Positions 35,301 through 47,287 of a stretch of 64,000 nucleotides of DNA are shown here, piece after piece. Both the position numbers and the translations under genes were made by a program. Where the stretch lies: the NCBI GenBank assembly GCA_954871525.1, contig OX940864.1, positions 12,332,001 to 12,396,000 on the forward strand, in the 5' to 3' direction. Each line of letters opens with the position of its first letter. Position 1 is the first letter of the stretch. Origin of the DNA: Parietaria judaica. Its lineage: Eukaryota; Streptophyta; Magnoliopsida; Rosales; Urticaceae. The notes beneath the pieces were generated by a model. That model was not told the DNA's origin. It worked only from the letters and a program-made list of their open reading frames with translations, and did not search any database.

Positions 35301-35520
35301 GCAAAGACGATGTCTTTGTCCTGAGATCGGAACTGTCGCTGAAGCGCAACGATATCGGGAAGGCAACGATATCGGGAAGTACGCTGGAATTAATCCAACA
35401 ACGTTGGAACAAGCTGGAACCAGGTTTGGCCCAACCTTTGGTTGGAAAGCTCATAAAGAATAGCCTGCAGGCTGCAAGTCCTTTGCCATTTCCTCTTTTG
35501 CCTTCATGGTCATGGACTCC

Positions 35521-36491
35521 TCCATTTTTTTCTTCAAGTTTGAAGGGATATGATATGAAATAAGTGCATATATATATTATTTTGTATATATACACGTTAA
35601 AAATGTACCGATCTATATTAAATGCATATTTATTATGTCTGTATATGCACATTAAACACGTGTGTCTGTACTACATGATCATGTGCGACCTCCTGAAACT
35701 TAATGTCGTTGGTTAATTGCTACACCTAATTTTGCTGTTTTGATAATCAGTTTCCGAATGTATAATCATTTACGAGTTATTAGTTATAATTTTTTTTAAA
35801 TGAAGATTTTTATTAATGCTGAGGCAAGAATTACACAATAAAATTACGAATCCAACAGGGATTCGTAATTACAATTTCTAGAGAAAAAAAAAAAAAACAG
35901 ATAATAGGTAAACTCATTTGCAAAAAATTTGAATATCTTTCGTGATGGTACTAAGATCTTTGATAGGAAAAACTTTGTTCTGCGCACATATATTTCAGGT
36001 TTTTGTTGGGTTTTTTTGATAATTTTATCTGAATCCCAAGCCGAAAAACATAGGATATCATCGAATTAATGATCTAGACTATATTCGAAATCAAAGTTTA
36101 GGGTTCTGATACATTACCGAACTTCTGGTACTTTTGCCGATTTTCTCCTCGGTATTTGTGCGTGATTTCTGGGCAGATTCGGATTGTAGCTCCACAAGTG
36201 TCGAGCCTTCAGATTGTCCACCCTCGCTGCGGGAAACATCAGTACATGACCGGGAAATCGCGGATTCAGACTGGTAGGTCCTTCACATCGATTAGACGAC
36301 GAATTGGAGAAAGCACGAGGGACGAAAAATGCGCCTAGGGTTTCTAGAGAATATGCGCGATTTTTCTCTGGCTCCGGGAAAGAGACATGTCGAATTATGA
36401 ACTCATGGAGAGCTTAAATAGCCCATAGGGGTTAATGACCTAATGGGCTTTTGGGCACGGTAAGTGGGCCTAAGCCCATTAGGTAATTATT
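35521..36491. other. Intergenic region with a 12-bp-arm hairpin
   Basis: No gene was recognised. A perfect hairpin, aattacgaatcc-aacag-ggattcgtaatt, lies at 35842-35870 followed by an A run. The end of the region (36420-36480) has repeated gcccatt/aatgggc motifs. It may include parts of an unrecognised transposon. Confidence 0.4.
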
Positions 36492-36889
36492 TGTAACGAC
36501 CCGCGGCCTAGCGCCGTCCGCTACGACTTAAACTCACTTACTTACTTTCTTTAGATTTCATAAGAGCTCTTTGTTACGAAAATTTAGGAATATTTTTTTT
36601 TTAAAAACATCATCTCACTTGTGCACATAAACACGTACGTCTTAAACTTCCTATAAGAAATTTAAGATCAACGCTTTAGCATAATATACTCAAAACGACC
36701 ATTATTGGAAATCTTCAAAAAAAAAAAACATGAGATTTTCATAAAACTTTGAAGGCTTATTAAATAGTTTACCAAAATCATTTTTGAAAAGTCCAATATA
36801 ATTCTTCATACTTATTGACTCGGATTGCGAACCCGAGACAATCATTTCATACGTAAATTCTTAACATAGGTAGGTAATATAATACCATA

Positions 36890-37385
36890 CAAGTTTCAAC
36901 TTACCGAACTTGCCGATAAATCGCTTGCCGTTATCGATGGATTAATCGATAACTTACCGGATTATCGACGGAAAACTAATAATATTGTAGCTTACCGATT
37001 ACCGATACTTTTCGATGATTATCGACGGATTATCGACACTTATCGAGGATTATCGATGAAAAATCACTAAAATATTTTTAAGAATATATTTACTAAGTTT
37101 ATAATGTTGATAAAACATTAAAAATGCCAAAAATAAAATCATTTCATACTCAAACATAGGTAAATAAAATATAGTCTCACTCTCATATATGTAAATACTC
37201 TAATAAAATCATCAAAAAGTGCAAAAATTTCTTGAAAAGTACCATATTTTTGTTATTTTTCAAGATGTTTACCGATTTTTGACAAAAATCATGGAAAAGT
37301 ATTGGCATGGCCGTCTTGCCGATAACTACCGGCAAGACGGATAATCGAAGATTATCGAAGATAATCGTGGAAAAGTCGAACCTTG
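36890..37385. mobile_element. hAT MITE of the CAAGGTT family with TTATCGA arrays
   Basis: A 496-bp element flanked by a perfect 8-bp duplication, ataccata (36882-36889 and 37386-37393). Left end caagtttcaacttaccg; right end, read on the other strand, caaggttcgacttttcc. The interior is packed with TTATCGA/TCGATAA-like motifs. A relative of 831 bp is at 50569-51399. No ORF of note. Confidence 0.83.
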
Positions 37386-40219
37386 ATACCATAATCCCAA
37401 AACATAAACCGTAGTTAATAAAACATACGCCAATTACTTTGTTCATCAAAACATGCGGAAACTTTAGCGGTTACCCATCCTAACCCATAACCACTGCGCG
37501 CATCACCATTCCTTCGGGAGTCCACCATAACAAATTCATGCCATGGGTTTCTTACCTACAACATGAACACATATTACGTGAGCTTACGCTCAGCGAGTAC
37601 ATACATTATCCTCACAAAATCATAGGTCAATCATGAATATATGTATGTCCAATTATGCTATATTATTGGGTTACTTTTGAAAACATTTCCTTTCTTTTCC
37701 TTTAAGTGGCTCAAAGGATTGGCCTTGTCTTGCCTGGTGATCACCCATATGTGTACGTGCCCTTTTTGTGAGCAGCCGCAGATGGTCTGAGGGTTGCAAG
37801 GTCCCCAGCCAACACGACTTTGGACTTAAAGCCCCATTCATAACATATTTATACCCCGATCGGGTGGCACGACACGAGCTTGGAAAACATTGGTCATCTT
37901 TGTTAATTAAGGTGACCCTAATATGCCTACATGCATTATGACATAAATCAAAGCTCATCAATCATTCTTCCCATCATACATTCTTTTCTTTTCCAATATT
38001 AACACTTGGAATAACATGATACATTAACATCATAGGATTCACAATGATCCATATAATCACATCAATGTCCATCAAGGACCACACATATCAATCATTCATG
38101 CCTTGGAGTCACCCCTCAGCCTTTGTATCTCTCGCGTTTGCTCATCAAGTTGACGTTGCATTTCTCTTATTATTGCATCCGTAACGGGTACGGGCCCATC
38201 ATTGCTGGACCTAGGCCTACCAACTGGCCTTGATCGAGAAGCTTGTGCTCGATCTTCCATTTCCTTCTATCCACAAGGTTCTTTTGTTATTCAACCAAGA
38301 CGATTTATTACTTAAAAGCCTAATACTTTTCTTATCTATTGCATTCTCTGGCTCACTATCAACCTCTACTTGAGGTTGAGTGTCAAACAATTTCTTTTCA
38401 TTTTAAAGTGTTATCACTTTCATATCTACCCGAAGGCGTCATCATAACTCGCTTTTAAGTTGAGGAAAAATTCATTTCTTTACCTTTGACCATTTCATAT
38501 TTCCCACAAAGGAAATTTTCATACATGGAGCAACTTATCGTGTGCTCTTCATTTCATACTCATATAATAATGAGAACATATCATCCAAAATATATATTTC
38601 ATTTTGGAGACAACATTCATGGACTACTAGTCCTAATAACATAATCACCATTCAAGTCACTTCATTGACAACGATATGGTTCATCGAGCATGCACATCAT
38701 CGTGCATCAAAACATACAAAAGTAGCCATATAAAAGCAATGATCCATATAATCATATCAATATTAACACTTGGAATAACATGATACATTAACATCATAGG
38801 ATTCACAATGATCCATATAATCATATCAATGTCCAGCAAGGACCACACATATCAATCATTCATGCCTTGGATTCAATGCTCCCAATCAATCATTCATGCA
38901 TCAGAGTCAATGCTCCCAAACATCACATATATTCATGTCTTGACATATTTCATCTTTTCACTTGAAAACTATTCATGCTGTAGTGAGATCTGTACTCACC
39001 TGGTGTCCTCGCTGCACTTCAAGCTACAACATATCACACTTATGGACACCCTACTTCCCTGTTTAATCCGACCAGACGACTTGTCAGTCTTTTGGATCCA
39101 GGTTTACCTGCATGCTCTACGTTGCTGGAATTCTAGGGCACTAAGGTTTCAACACTATTCGATTTTGTATCAACACGTTCCTTTGTTTTAAGATCTACGT
39201 AATATTGTAGGACTTAACTTCAAGTAAGTGTACATGTATCTTCATGCCGTAAAATCATCATTTAAGATTCGTATCTATTTAAATAGAAACTATCCCTTTC
39301 ATTAATAACTCTTTCAGTTTTGTATTATCATATTTAAAAAACATAGCCTTTATCTTGAAAGTTTGAAACAACCTCGGTGTGATCATTTTCATAGTCGTAA
39401 ATTATTTAGAGCTCCTAGGTTATTATCTTAACCTCTGTGTTTTATTTTTAATATCATAGCCCCATTACTCGAAATTAAAACTATTTTATTGTTCGGGTCA
39501 CAATTCTACCTCAAATGGTAGAATAGCTTGTATATGCTTACTTTATAACCTCTATCCGGTAAACGAAAACTCGTTTTAACATACAACCAATTGTGATTGC
39601 TCTAAACTTGAAATTTATCAAGTATTTAGTTCATTTCCTGAAAATAAAATCCCTTGGTAAATCATATATATGTATTTTTAAGCATGAACTCAAATCTGCC
39701 CTTATTTATGAAAAACAATTTGCGACCTCCGGTGTGTGATTTTTATAAAATCAATCAGGGCTTATTTTGGAATAAAACCAATTCCTATGTCTCTTTAACT
39801 AGCTTAAGTATAACATATATTTTTATCCCACCAAAATATAAACTATAGATCATCGTTTAAAGCATTTTACTAACATAGTTCACAATCTGTCTAAAACCAA
39901 AAACAAATTTGCATGTCGTTACTCCGTGAATTGTTTTGAACTAACCGGAGTATATTTTTCAGTAAAACAAACTTTATTGATTCAATAAGGAATACATATA
40001 TATCATATAATTTTTATACGAATTTATAAAATATTAGGTTGGTGAAAAATGTGTTCTAAATCCAAACTTCCAGATCTGCCTGGAAGTGAAAACAGTTTTG
40101 CGCACGAATACTGCACGACTCATATCTTAAAACTCATAACTTGAATGGCTCCAAATTTTCATTATGTTATACTAGACACATAGATCTATCGATACATAGG
40201 TCATTTTCTATATTTGGAG

Positions 40220-43052
40220 TGTTGGAAATTGCGTCTAGCTCCGATACCATTTATTAAAAATCGGATCTGCTAATATGCCAATTTTCCTTAAAAATAACGA
40301 AATAGCTTAGATTGCAAATTCATTAAAAAAATACTTTTAACGTCCCGTCCAAGTTACCTCGAATATTCCGCTCTCATCAGTTCGTCCGGGTAACTTTTAA
40401 AATAATTTTAAGTCGGAAAAGTTACTCCGTAACAACGTACTGACATCGAGTAATTTGGAAAAAGCGATCGGATAAATAATTGGCAATTTAATTATCACAA
40501 TTAATTTCATAACAACATTATTAAATCTAATGTCTATAGAAAATAAATAAATACAATAAAAGAAATTTTGCATTTATTGACCCAATGCATAAGGCCGTAC
40601 CTCATTGACGACTTCCGGTTGCGCGTTCTGACTTTGGCAGGGCTCCGCCGGTGCTAGGGAAACTCCCGTGATCTTCCGGGATATTCTCTTGGAATCCTCG
40701 TACCGAAGCGTGGGCTTCGATGACAGGACTCTGACAAATATTTAACTGATGGTTCTTTTGAAGCTACCGGAGAAAAGATCTCACAAAGCCGAACCGGGGG
40801 GAGAGAGAAGAGTCAATTTTCGCATCCCCTAATAAGGGGTCACGAAATTTTGAGCTCTGAGGTGTGTAGAAAAGTGTGAAATGAGCTCCCTATTTATAGA
40901 GTTCAATTCCAACCACCTGAGAGAAATTCCCTCCATCCGGATCATCTGATTGGTCGAAAACCAATGGCTCAGATTAATCCAGGGAATTAATTTCGAATTT
41001 AAATAATAAATAAATCTAATCCAACAGTCCAAATTAAATCTAGACTGATCCAATGGATAATATTGACTGAGAGAAATTCTTAACCACCAAACTTGGTCAC
41101 CAAGCTTATCATTATTTAATAATTTCGAAATCCCTTTTTAAATAAATAAAAATATTAATTTCCAATCCAACGGTTAAGATTAAATCTTAGACCGATCCAA
41201 TGGATTAAATTAATTAGGGAAAATTCAAATACCAAGACTTGAGAAACAAGTCTAAAATTCGAAATCCCTTTTTATTTATATAATAAAATAATTCCTAATC
41301 CAACGGTGAAGATTAAATCTAGACCGATCCAATGGATTAAATTAATTTCAGGGTTTTATCTCAAGTACCTAAACAATAGGTACTTATCCTGCAATTATAC
41401 AATAATTGCATAACCAATTCACGCGTACATGGCTTGGCACGCACTCCCAGGTCAACATCCTTTCTTCTTTTTATTCTTTATATATATATATATATACACG
41501 CATTATTAATATATATAAAAACACACGAATTTAATTGTTACAAAACAATCTCCATGTATTTTTCGGTCACGCTCAAACGTTGCGTGCAACCTTTCATATA
41601 TATTAATATATAATATAAATCTATTAATTATTAATTAATTATTAATAATCCGGAATAAATCCTATTAATAATTAAATCCAAATAATTAAATTATATTATA
41701 ATTTCTTCTCTCTCATATCACACATTAAAATGTCGTGAGACAAACCCACCATTTTATTTGTGACACGTGATTTAATTAATGTAACCCAAACTTTAGGTTA
41801 AACTCATTAAATCTATAAATCACAAACCGTCAGTCGGATCGACTCGGTTCCAAAAGATAAATTGCACAGAATTAAATTTTCTACAACTTTCCAGTTGATG
41901 ACAAAATTCAATTCATTCATATTTTGACAGTTAAATTTCCGGTGCCAAACTTTGGTACTTTTGCCGCGGTAAAACTATCCGAAATCTGACACAGACTTCA
42001 GTTTTATAAATCATGTCAAATGATTAAACAAACTTATATTTAATCACGTATGTATCATCCGTTCCGGAGCTATCCTGGGGACCATGGACCCGTATCACTT
42101 AAGCTCCAACGAACTGCTAGAAGTTCGTTAACCTCGGTGTAATTCCACTATAAACCCGAGGCTGCACTATTTAGTGATACAGTATATATTATTCCCTTTT
42201 ATAGCAAGGTGTCCATTGATACAATCAAATTCGGGTTATTGATCTTTCACTTGATGATCCACACATGAGCAGGCGGTATTACCGTATTGCCCCTCAATGC
42301 ATTTTCATCCTTAACTCAGTCGGTAATATTATGAGCAACCCACTTATGATTACGAGTCATAAGCTGGCCATGGGTAAATCTCACTTCTCACCATCGACAA
42401 TCAAGGGAATCATCTTGACTCTGAAGAGAGCTGTGTGATGCCCATATCTATGATCAAGCTACCTTCACTACTGACTATCATGTTCCCAAAATAATAGTGT
42501 TGGGAACAGCGGTAATATTTCGTGTTCTTTAACGGTTAAATCAAAGAACAATCAAGCCAGCAGCTCAGACTCAAGATCACTCAGGACTTAGATCGAATAT
42601 CCATTTGATCATTTACTAGTGACTCAACTCCAAGTTATCAGTGACGGTCTTATATGATAACTTCCGGAGTTTAAGTCAGGTCCAGTCCAGTACGAAGACG
42701 CTTCATACTTAATGCACTTCTAGTGAGTGTGACACACACTTAATCCAGAATAGGATTATATCACTTAGTCACATTAATGACCTTATACGATTAATGAGCT
42801 CCCACCCAGTTAATCAGGTCACGGACAATTTAAGTTCATTTATTATGATTATCAATTCTTCTTCACATTGACTCGGGTGTGATGATAATAACATAATTGC
42901 ATTCCATTATGAACCATGGATCAAACATTCTATTTTACTCTACCAGAAACTATAATAAGATTAACATAATAAGTATTATCTTTATTCAACGACAAGTCAT
43001 AATCTTTTACAAATGGGTTTAAAACAGCTTGTTTAAGGACACATGTCCAACA
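40220..43052 (-). mobile_element. Solo LTR, 2.8 kb, with 5-bp TSD, nested in the larger element
   Basis: Ends TGTTGG...CCAACA, flanked by tggag at 40215-40219 and 43053-43057. Orientation is taken from a TATA box on the minus strand, tctataaatag (about 40892-40902), that could drive transcription toward 40220, so the minus-strand 5' end is at 43052. A TGGTATCGGAGC motif lies close to the 3' end on the minus strand. No internal domain is present, which suggests LTR-LTR recombination. The lineage is unknown; TGTTGGACATGTG ends are common in copia elements. Confidence 0.78.
40892..40902 (-). promoter_or_regulatory. TATA box of the solo LTR
   Basis: The minus strand reads tctataaatag inside the LTR, about 675 bp before its 3' end. 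This is the expected form of an LTR promoter, and it sets the orientation proposed for the LTR. Confidence 0.5.
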
Positions 43053-44528
43053 TGGAGTTCATTTGGTGTGGTTAAGACCCCTACAAAATCGGACTTCATC
43101 AAAACCCTAATTCCAGCGACATGCATGTCATTCAATCATCATCAAACATAAGGTTCTTGCGCCAAATTCATGAAAATACACAAAACCATTCATGCATGTC
43201 TTACTTAAATAATAATTAAGTATGAAACTTAGTATGATAACCATTCATTAAAAGAGTGAGGGTTTTTAGTTTGAACGTTATACCTTTCTTGAGTTTTTCT
43301 CCACCAAAGTTAATACTTGTGTAATTGGAAACTTAGGTGCTCTTCACAACGACCTTAGCCTAGAGAAGGCTGGATTTTGATCTAGGATAAGAGAGAACAT
43401 TATGAATGTAAGTTCATATCTTATGGCCATGAAGAAAATCAACATGCAAGAGGTTTCCTTACCTCTTTCTTTGGAACTTTGAGCAATGACACAGTTTGAG
43501 GGATAAATGGAGCGTTTGAGATCGGATCTTCACGATTCTTTCTCCATGATTTCGTGGCCTTAGCACACAACAAGATGGAGTAAAAATGAGCATAAATTTC
43601 AGAGAGAAAAACGTTAGGAAAATCGACATGCAAGAGGTGTTCTTACCCATTTCTTCTTCTTGGAAAAATTGATTTTTGAGATGTTCTTGGAGGGTTTCTT
43701 CAAGAAAATGCTCTTAGGGTTTCTTAGAGAGATAGAGGGCTTAAGAGAGAGATTATTTTCTGGTTAGAGAGAGAAGAAAATCGTGCAAATGAGTGGTGTG
43801 GTGAATAGACAAGAGCATCTCTCTCCTTGAGTGCATAAGACATGTCATAATGAGTTTTTGGGGTTTGATAAAGCTTGTAGAGCACTCAAGTCTCTCATTG
43901 GACCTTCTTGGAGTGTTGTGGTCGAATTTAGGGCTGATATAATAGTTATTTTGGTTGTCATGCACTCCTATGAGCCCATTGGTTCATTTGGGAGGTGTAT
44001 AAGACAAACACATAAGACAAAATGAGCTTAAGGCTTCTTTTGATTTCTAAGAGAGACTTTATTCAAATTTCAGCATACATGAAGTTTTAGGCACGTGTAT
44101 GGACATCAAGGATGAGTTTAGACTGTTGAAAATCGGATTAGGGGCATAATTGCAACTTTTTGGCAATTTTGGGCCATAGTGCAACTTTTCTAAAAGTTGA
44201 GGACCTTGATGAAAATTTTAGTTTGAACGTACCTATATTTAATAATTTTTCATGTAGATTCCAAAAATGATATTTTTGGTTTTATTTGGGACTCGGAAAT
44301 ATTCATTCCGGCCTAGTTGACTTTTTAGTCAACTTTGAAGATACTTTGTTTAAAATTTAAATCATATTTTCCCCTCATGATGAAATAGTTTATATCATAC
44401 ATTTTCTTTCTTTATTTCTCGGTATCGTTTCTTACTTATAGAAACTTAGTGATACGAGACATAATTCTTCAGATTCCGGAAGCTTTTATATTAACCCCGC
44501 CTTAATGAGTATCTTATGCGGATCCCGA

Positions 44529-44731
44529 AATGACTAGTGGGAGTGCTAACAAGCATAGCGGGAGTACTAGCGACATAGCGGTAGTACTAACAAATATAGC
44601 GGGAGTACTAGCGGGCATAGTGGTAGTACTAGCAAATATAGCGGGAGTACTAGCGGGCATAGTGGTAGTACTAGCAAATATAGCGGGAAGTACTAGCAGC
44701 ATAGCGGGAAGTACTAGCGGCATAACGGTAG
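44529..44731. repeat. Minisatellite with agcgggagtactag-type unit
   Basis: About nine imperfect tandem units of 21 bp, alternating agcgggagtactagc and agtggtagtactagc variants and partly arranged as 42-bp dimers. The apparent Val/Ile/Ala-repeat and Thr/Pro-repeat ORFs across it on both strands result from the repeat period being a multiple of three and are not taken as genes. Confidence 0.85.
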
Positions 44732-44926
44732 TAACATTACTTGTGTCTTACGGAAATTCTTTTCTGTCCATCAAATTTTTAAATGCATAATGCATAACAT
44801 ACAGACGCTCACAATAAATATCATCCATAACTTATCATTCATTTATCATCAAAATGTACATTGTAACCCAACGATACAATCTAGTATTCCTTACGGTTCT
44901 AGGTGTGAGAAAATCGGGTCATTACA

Positions 44927-45511
44927 TTATTAATTAATTCTGATAATTAATTAATGACTCATAATTATATCTCGGGGCCCGAGTGGGCCCGCTAACATTT
45001 ATTGTGGTCGGGTCAGACCCGAAAAGTTCGTTGGACTTAAATCCCGATTCTGGCATTTCCTACAGTTTCTTCCCCCAACTCCTATAATTGGAATTATCGG
45101 CTTGATTCATGCCGAGTATTCCGTCAAAAGCCACCTTGTCATCCTATAAAAAAAAAAATTCTTTGAGTCAAAATGTCAAATCCACCGATCTAGTTTTGGA
45201 GAAGCTTCAAAGAAATATATTCGATAACCTGCACATTTTGATTTTTTTTTTCCTAGAGGTTTATGTATATCACACCCAAGTGTGATATCTACAGGGAAAC
45301 TATTTTTTTTCTTAAGTATGAAAATAGTTCTTTTGGACAAATATTATGTTAAATTTTAGAAAAAAAAATTATGTTCTGAAAGTGAGTTTTCAGAATTATA
45401 AAACTTGATGAATTATTTTGAAATTAATGATGAACTGGAAATTATTTTCTAAAGTTTCATTATCTATTATATAATACTACCTTTTATATATAAATACTAA
45501 TATTTATTTTA
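44927..45511. other. Intergenic; second copy of the 31.6-kb segment
   Basis: From about 45245 it repeats the sequence at 31611-31865. The first 300 bp hold a gggcccgag/gggcccg palindrome cluster near 44975 and no gene. Confidence 0.5.
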
Positions 45512-45950
45512 GGGTTAATGACGATAAAAATACTCAAAGTTTGGTCAAAGAACCCCTCGATTATCCAAAGTTTAAAAATGGTGGCAAAAAATACCCAAAG
45601 TCACATTTGGGGAGTTGACCACTCCATTCTCGTAACGCCGTTAACTTACCATTAACTCTGGCTATGTGGACAAATCTGTTTTGTTAAGTGTAATCATTAG
45701 GCGTTCAATTAGTTGTATTAAATAGTATTGATTAGGGGTTTAACTCACTTTTTTGTCGTAAACAATGCTGATGTGGGCTCGTCCACGTTTGTCCGTGTGG
45801 CCAGAGTTGACGAGTACGTTAACGGCGTTACGAGAATGAACTGGTCAACTCCCCAAATATGACCTTGGGTATTTTTACCACTGTTTTTAAACTTTGGGTA
45901 TACGAGGAGTTCTTTGACCAAACTTTGAGTATTTTTGCCGTCATTAACCC
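45512..45950. mobile_element. MULE-type MITE with perfect 9-bp TSD (copy C)
   Basis: 439 bp, GGGTTAATGACG...CGTCATTAACCC, with inverted repeats of roughly 170 bp, flanked by tttatttta (45503-45511, 45951-45959). Same family type as copies A and B. It is inserted at the end of the duplicated segment shared with 31.6 kb. Confidence 0.9.
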
Positions 45951-45959
45951 TTTATTTTA

Positions 45960-46813
45960 ATTACCTTATAGAGAAAAACATATATATCGATTCCTTAAAA
46001 AAAAAAAAAAACGTTTATACATTTACAGTGACAGTGCTAACGTGAGCTGGGTTTTGTGGTCCACGCCTGCCGACTCAATGCTAACGTGAGCTTGGTGGTG
46101 TGATCCACACCCTCGTGATTAGGTTCTACTAAAGTCTCAAGACTCTCAACTACTTATCTCTAAAAAAAAAGAGTGTCAAGTCTCAACAACTTGTTTTATA
46201 TAATAAAATTTATAATTTCTATCGAATTGTAATGATCTCTTATTTTTATATAAAATTATAAAAATAAACTATATTTTCTATAATACACAAAATTGTAGGT
46301 CTCAGCTACCAGTTTACTCATAAAATCTAATTGATTAACTTTACTTCTTGATAAATCTTTTTATTTTTATTTTATTAAAAATTTATCGGTACCCGTCACC
46401 TACAGATGGCCCACGTTTGGCTTTTCATGGACGTCGTAAGAGTCGAGTCGAGTACGTGAAACCACGTTTACGTCCAGCCGAGGACGTTTTGCCACGCTTT
46501 CGACGAGAGCACGTGATGACGCCATGCGTCTCGTCCTCGTACGGACGCCTTCCAGCCTTAGCCTCTCTTCAAGTCGCAGCATGCCACACGTCAGCTTCCT
46601 GCAACCCTGCCTCTCTGCAACCCTCCCTCTCTTCAATTTGCAGCATGCCACATGTCACGTTTCCGGCGCAACGAAAGCTCCTTGTCGCGTAGCCTCCACG
46701 ACGCAATCGTCGCGTCTCATATTGGATGTGATCGGCACTTGCGTGTACGTATTGGACGCGTGCATTTGAACGCGTGTTTTGTGCATAACTTGACCGTCAC
46801 CCATGGATAAACC
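45960..46813. other. Intergenic region with ACGT-rich patch
   Basis: No gene was recognised. The interval 46390-46760 is GC-richer and dense in ACGT cores, including a G-box cacgtg near 46510, plus a repeated 'cagcatgccacacgtca' / 'cagcatgccacatgtca' unit (46578, 46641). It may be a promoter remnant or transposon DNA; open frames across it lack family features. Confidence 0.4.
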
Positions 46814-47260
46814 CAGGGGCGGAGCCAAGATTTCTACTAGAGGGGGTGAAAAAAAAAATTAAGCCGGAATTTTTAGAATAAGACGTGATATTAAAAGTAT
46901 TTTTTTACAATTAATTTTTATAAATCGATAAAATATTTAGTGATACAATTGTACAAAGATTATTACATGATATATAATAAAATAATCTATATAAAAAGAG
47001 ATTAGTACTAATATAGATGGATAATAAATATATATATATATATAAAAAAGGTCGATGAGAATTGAACCTTGGTCTCCTAACAGGAGAGAGTTAAAATTAT
47101 ACTTAAATATACACTACACTACGGTATCAATTATGTCTTATTGTGATATATTTTATATATATTGATAAAACTCTATTATTATTATTTTTTATTAAAAATA
47201 ACGCGTTTGAATCAAGTGGGGGCGATAGACCCCACTCGGGGCTTCATAGATCCGCCCCCG
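46814..47260. mobile_element. hAT-type MITE, CAGGGGCGGAGCC family
   Basis: Left end caggggcggagccaaga; right end, other strand, cgggggcggatctatga. The flanks gataaacc and gaataacc are an imperfect 8-bp TSD. The CAGGGGCGGAGCC terminus is widespread in plant hAT MITEs. The interior is AT-rich, with a tRNA-like box B (ggttcaattc, minus strand, near 47063), perhaps a SINE piece. Confidence 0.7.
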
Positions 47261-47287
47261 GAATAACCTATAAAGTAGAGTTATCAT

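Larger units (their letters stand above)
32415..35520 (-). pseudogene. Sulfotransferase pseudogene split by a hAT element (SOT relic 2)
   Basis: Minus-strand SOT remains on both sides of the hAT element at 32724-35300. The 5' part (35520-35309) has GWAKPGSSLFQRCWINSSV. The middle part (32715-32415) has HPKCGTTWLKALLLSVANRH-like coding just after the insertion site, then ADTPLLIQNPHMLVPILEFF and the region before the PAPS 3' motif. The middle part overlaps in content with relic 1 at 31463-31605, so the two relics come from different gene copies. Internal stops, missing segments and the insertion make it nonfunctional. Confidence 0.85.
36492..44926. mobile_element. Long TG...CA element (large solo LTR or LARD) with 5-bp TSD
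   Basis: Termini TGTAACGACCC and GGGTCATTACA are inverted repeats with one mismatch and are flanked by ttatt on both sides (36487-36491, 44927-44931). This is the arrangement left by an LTR retrotransposon or solo LTR. Subtracting the nested solo LTR (40220-43052) and hAT MITE (36890-37385) leaves about 5.1 kb. No gag, pol or second LTR was recognised, so it is either a very long solo LTR or a noncoding derivative. It contains a duplicated block (about 37990-38110 and 38765-38870) and a minisatellite (44529-44731). Confidence 0.7.

Noticed and set aside
40232..40250. tRNA-Met primer-binding site of a retrotransposon (TGGTATCGGAGC on the minus strand)
   Set aside because: It lies inside the 3' end of the solo LTR, before the CCAACA terminus, so it is not directly after an LTR as a primer-binding site must be.
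44514..44790. Repeat-rich ORFs on both strands
   Set aside because: Caused by a minisatellite whose period is a multiple of three; no initiation context or family similarity.
46348..46769. Moderate ORFs on both strands in a GC-richer patch
   Set aside because: No start or splice context and no family motif; overlapping frames on both strands point to composition.
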